Positions 59,843-64,000 of a stretch of DNA of 64,000 bases are shown one piece after another (position 1 is the first letter of the stretch; each line of letters starts with the position of its first letter). Source of the stretch: Aralia elata (Eukaryota; Streptophyta; Magnoliopsida; Apiales; Araliaceae); assembly GCA_034770075.1 (NCBI GenBank), contig CM068380.1, positions 84,590,112 to 84,654,111 on the forward strand, in the 5' to 3' direction. The position numbers and the translations under genes are program-made. The notes under the pieces were generated by a model that saw nothing but the letters and a program-made list of their open reading frames with translations, made no database searches and had not been told where the DNA came from.

Positions 59843-62026
59843 TCATGTTGGAAATCCAACTCATCATGTTGCCTAACAAGTTATACAAAAGTGTACTCAC
59901 ATCCTGCCAAAAATTTTATTGAAAGAAATTTGAGGGAGAACGATTACTTAATTAATTGAACTATATATGTTGTTTGAATTAGATTTGAAGTTTCATTAGT
60001 TTAAAGGAAGATTTGTAATTATTCTCAATTATCCCAAAAAGGTACAGCATAGTGAGGATGCCAAGTATATAGTTGTGTGTATATATAATTGCATGTCGAA
60101 TTCTAGCGGTGTCAAATTAAAGTCAATATATATTTATATATATACTTCTTATTAATTTATTTTGGTCCTCACTCCTCACCCATTTCAGAAGAAATTAAAG
60201 CTAAAAAATAAACATTTAATAATTCGATAATGTATTTCCCACGCATAACAACAATCATTAAGCTAATCACTTTAATAAAAAAAATATTTTTTTTTTTTAA
60301 AAAAATGCGCGTTAAGGCCCAGTGGCACAACCTAACAACGAGAGTGAAACTTGAATAAATCGTTAAAAGGGGAAGGAATATAGTTTATTTAAAACTATGG
60401 GAATGTACATACATGATTGTACATCCACAGGTCAAATATGAAGACAAGTCTTCCTTTTGATCATTTTCAGTGGGTATGAATCAATTTGTCTTGAGAATCA
60501 ATATATATCATCAGTTGATCCCACTATATATCTTTTCTTTTTCTTCCTTTTGTTTTCTTTTTAATTTGGATCTCTAGATTTTTCATCTTAATTAATTCTG
60601 ATTCTTAAATTATTAATTCTTGTTGAATTGCATGCTGTAATTAAGCTGTTACAACGAGTGGATGTATGCTTAATTAGCTACTAGCTGGTTTCATACCATA
60701 CCATACCATATGAAGAAGTAAAAAGAAAAGAAAAAGGCTGAACCAACAACTTTTATTTAATCTAAATATACTCTAATTAATTAATTAAATTGATAGATCG
60801 AAGATGATGATGTTGATAATTAAATAAATGATTACTTAATTTAGATTGATCAGGTTTTATGGGTGACCTAACTTCTTATCATCAATCGCCGACACTCCAT
60901 TATTGATTAGAAGTGAACAGATTAGTAGGCCCCGAACACTCCACATCAACTTTCTACTTAAGCAAATATCCGGATTCTTGTTGATGAATCATATTCTGGT
61001 ATCATTAATATATACAACTCTTTCAAACTCCAATCCTATTGTCTTATAGTACCTACTTTTCGTTTCTTTTCCATTTCTTTTTCCCCCACACAACAAACAA
61101 GAACAAAAATAAAAGTAGCTAGTGATCATCATTATACAGTAAGAGTAATTCTACATGACTGCATATATATATATATATACAGTGCTAATTTTTGTATATG
61201 TATATATTACATATATTTGATTTTAATATAAATTAAAATTAATCTTGAAATACGAGACAATTGCATCCCTATATATATATATATATATCAGCTCTGTGTG
61301 AGTGTCCCCGTTATTAACTATGATTAATTCATGTCAAATCATGGGGACTACGACTTGTCTCACAAGTCACAACTCATCTTAGAATGGGAATAGTATCCTC
61401 CATTAATGAAAGTGAGCAAAACCGGTAATATATATTGTGAGGGAGCCCATATATCTCTATCTAGCTAAGTAGAGTAAAGTATGGAGTGAGAGACAGTCCA
61501 TGTGGTCTGTCACTAATTGGGAAAAAAAAATTATAGCTAGCTAGGGAATTCGATCGGTTAAGATGAAGCCCAAATATTAGGTAATGATCATATATAGATA
61601 GATAGATATAAACGCAAGATAGCCATTTTAATCCCAGTCATATATACATCATCACTAGAAACAACCAATTCCATCCCTAATTAAGGTGAAGGAAAATAAA
61701 AAACATGGGCTGCCTAATGCTAGCAGCTTGCTTAATTATCTTGGATAAAGGAAGAGTAGTAGGGTGAAAAGGAAAAAGAAAAGTGTCTGATGTTTGGTAG
61801 CTGTGACAAGAATTATGCCAAGTAAAATAAAGTTGATTGGCCAATAATTGGGTACATGCATGTAAATAGATATACATACACACGGAAACAAATATATAAT
61901 TGTAAGAGGAAGGGAAATACTTACGAAAAAGAATGATAAGAAAGTGGCCAATGGAATATAAAAGATGGTGGAAATAATAATATAAAATAGTTAGCTAGAT
62001 TTAGTATATATGTTTATGAGAGAGAA

Positions 62027-62071
62027 GGGCAGGGGCAGGGGCAGGGGCAGGGGTAGGGGTAGGGGCAGGGG
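62027..62071. repeat. GGGGCA/GGGGTA hexamer array
   Basis: Eight G-runs of 3-4 bases are each separated by CA or TA, about 580 bp upstream of the HD-Zip ATG. This arrangement fits a G-quadruplex-forming sequence on the plus strand. Whether it acts in regulation is unknown. Confidence 0.9.
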
Positions 62072-62201
62072 AAAGAATCATTCTCTTGATGTGTTTGCCA
62101 TTTGCCCATGTGAACGTGGCCATATAAATTAACTATCCATCCCATTCCATTCTTTCTATGGCCTATCGCCTATGTGTGGGTGTGTCATATACATATATAT
62201 G

Positions 62202-62238
<37 letters not shown>

Positions 62239-62647
62239 TGCAGTTTCGTGGTTTGTTTGTTTGTTATTATAGTTGAGATAACAGTGGAGTAAGGTTCAAA
62301 TGGTCAACCTATGTAGAGTGAGAGAGAAAGAGAGAGACTTTTCGGTTACCATAATTTCTCCTCCACACCATATTCGTTTCTCTACTCATTCATTCCTTTG
62401 ATTATTATTATTATTATTATTATTACTTATTATTAATCATAATCATAGGTAAGGTAGCCACCCACCCAACTCCCCCTCCCTCTCCCTATAGCTAGCAAGC
62501 TAGCTAGCTCCCCTTCTTATTCTTCCCATTTCCCTTTCAAGACTCTTTCACTACCCAATTCCTTTCATTTCATTCAACCCTTCTCCCTCTTTTTTCTCTC
62601 TCTCTCTTCTTCCTTCATTTCACAAATAATACTAAAACATTAATTAG

Positions 62648-63726
62648 ATGGGCTTTGATAATGTTTGTGACACAGGCCTTGTGTTAGGCTTAGGTTTTTC
62701 ATCCACGGTGGAAATTACTACTCCGGCGAAGCCCACCGATAATCCGAGGCCCAAGGCGGCGATAAGTTTTGAGCCGTCGCTGACGCTGGGCCTGATTTCG
62801 GGTGAAAAGGAGGTGGTGGATGCAACAATTGGTTTTAAGCAGGCAGCAGGTGATTTGTACCGCCAAGATAGCGGGGCATCCTCTTTCTCGAATGTAAGTG
62901 TGAAAAGGGAGAGAGATCAGGTGGGAAATGGAAGTGAAGAAACAGAGACGGCTAGAGTAATTTCTTCCAGAGTAATTAGCGATGAAGACGATGATGGTAG
63001 TAATGCAAGGAAGAAGCTTCGACTCACCAAAGCTCAATCTGCCCTGCTTGAGGAAAGCTTCAAACAACATAGCACTCTCAATCCTGTAAGTCTAATCTCT
63101 CTTTCTCTTTCTCTCTCTCACACAAAAACACACACAAACACACACTGTCTAATCATGCAAGACTAATTATGATTGGTGGTTGAATTACTAGCAGAAACAA
63201 AAGCAAGAGTTAGCAAGGGAGCTAAATCTTAGGCCCAGACAAGTTGAAGTCTGGTTTCAGAACAGGAGAGCCAGGTAATTAAATCGATCCAGCTATATCC
63301 AATTAATTAATTTAAATTCCATAAAAACCCCGTACGTTCATATATCAAAATAAGAATATATAATTAAAATTTTTGTTTAATTTTCCATGTGAATCTGAAC
63401 GTTAAATTGTTATGTATAGGACAAAGCTGAAGCAAACAGAGGTGGACTGTGAGTACTTGAAGAAATGCTGTGAGACGCTAACGGATGAGAACAGGAGATT
63501 ACAGAAGGAGCTTCAGGAACTGAAAGCACTCAAAGTGGCCCAACCCTTGTATATGCAGCTGCCGGCAGCCACCCTCACCATGTGCCCTTCCTGTGAAAGA
63601 GTCGGCGGCGGCACCGGCACCGGCACGGACAATTCTTCGAAGAGCCCCTCCTCCTTTGCTCCAATGGCTCCGATTCCAAAGCCTCATTTCTATAATCCCT
63701 TCCCTAATCAATCGGCAGCTTGTTAG
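62648..63726 (+). CDS. HD-Zip class II homeodomain-leucine zipper transcription factor (HAT22/HAT9-like)
   Basis: Three exons, 62648-63085, 63195-63274 and 63420-63726, give 274 residues; all phases close and introns are GT-AG. Two LxLxL-type repression motifs are visible (LVLGLG at 11-16 and LTLGL at 45-49). The homeodomain starts RKKLRLTKAQSALLEESFKQ (about 121) and ends with the helix-3 sequence VEVWFQNRRARTK. The leucine zipper follows without a gap (LKQTEVDCEYL, CETLTDENRRL, KELQEL). The CPSCE motif at 228-232 marks class II and is linked to redox sensing in this class. Members repress auxin, shade and ABA-related genes and often their own promoters. The tail has a GTGTGT run and a Pro/Phe/Asn-rich end. 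The HAT22/HAT9 assignment comes from overall wording and is less sure than the class. Confidence 0.96.
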
Positions 63727-64000
63727 CATCATTAATTTAATTTCTCTCCCTCTGTTACTAGCTAGCTAGGTACGTATGTAGATTACATATATGGAAAATC
63801 TGCACAACCCCTGTCTTTTTCAGTTAAGGGCTTGTAGTGAACAAGGATCGACATAGTATAGTCTAGATAATTTCTAGAAAAAAGATACTCCATATAGCAG
63901 TATGTGGTAGATATTATTAATCAATCTTAAATATTAATTTTCCCTCCCTCTATACATGTTTGTAATTAAATCCTCGATATATATATATATATATATATAT
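63727..64000. other. HD-Zip 3' flank
   Basis: AT-rich sequence after the stop codon, presumably 3' UTR, ending in a TA microsatellite at the window edge. Nothing else is seen. Confidence 0.5.

Larger units (their letters stand above)
58100..62647. other. HD-Zip upstream region and gene-free sequence
   Basis: No gene is recognised. It contains (GGGA)n at 58861-58888, a MITE-like foldback at about 59646-59842, a G-rich hexamer array (62027-62071), a GA run (62207-62232), an ATT run near 62401-62427 and a CT-rich stretch just before 62648 that is probably the HD-Zip 5' UTR. Confidence 0.5.

Noticed and set aside
1..64000. CRISPR, bacterial operons, organellar insertions or a biosynthetic gene cluster
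   Set aside because: Nothing prokaryotic or organellar was seen. The six genes belong to unrelated functions and do not form a cluster.

Overview
This 64 kb window is nuclear DNA from a flowering plant, very probably a eudicot. It is strongly AT-rich. Genes are spliced with GT-AG introns and lie far apart, with TA microsatellites and small non-autonomous DNA transposons between them. All six recognisable genes belong to plant families. I could not place the species; an asterid is a guess only.

Layout. Bases 2-448 (+) are the 3' end of a type-2 ACC synthase gene (ethylene synthesis), cut by the window edge. About 17 kb without a convincing gene follows. Next is a complete RAX/MYB36-type R2R3-MYB gene (17615-19015, -), with a GC-AG second intron. 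From 19 to 30 kb there is only repeat material: a dead hAT transposase carrying a solo LTR, and a 1.3 kb foldback element. From 30 to 51 kb lies a run of three minus-strand housekeeping genes: a plastid-type branched-chain aminotransferase (30345-36965, 10 exons), a CRWN4/NMCP2-type nuclear lamina protein (39262-44496, 8 exons) and an S28 Pro-Xaa carboxypeptidase (45832-50897, 10 exons). From 51 to 62 kb there is a second repeat-rich desert with hAT and pogo/Emigrant-like elements. The window ends with a complete HD-Zip class II gene (62648-63726, +).

The genes do not form a pathway or cluster; this is an ordinary plant gene neighbourhood. I reconstructed every exon by reading splice sites and checking that reading frame and phase close. 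The CDS lengths are 352 aa (MYB), 410 aa (BCAT), 916 aa (CRWN), 505 aa (S28 peptidase) and 274 aa (HD-Zip).

The most interesting non-genic structures are two foldbacks sitting in (TA)n tracts: one at 27754-29053 with about 571-bp arms that themselves contain palindromes, and a nearly loop-less one of about 346 bp at 11753-12098. There is also a group of hAT elements with readable 8-bp target duplications, a layered transposon fossil (solo LTR inside an internally deleted hAT), and a pogo/Emigrant-like element that keeps a piece of coding sequence. No tRNA, rRNA, CRISPR or organellar insertion was recognised.
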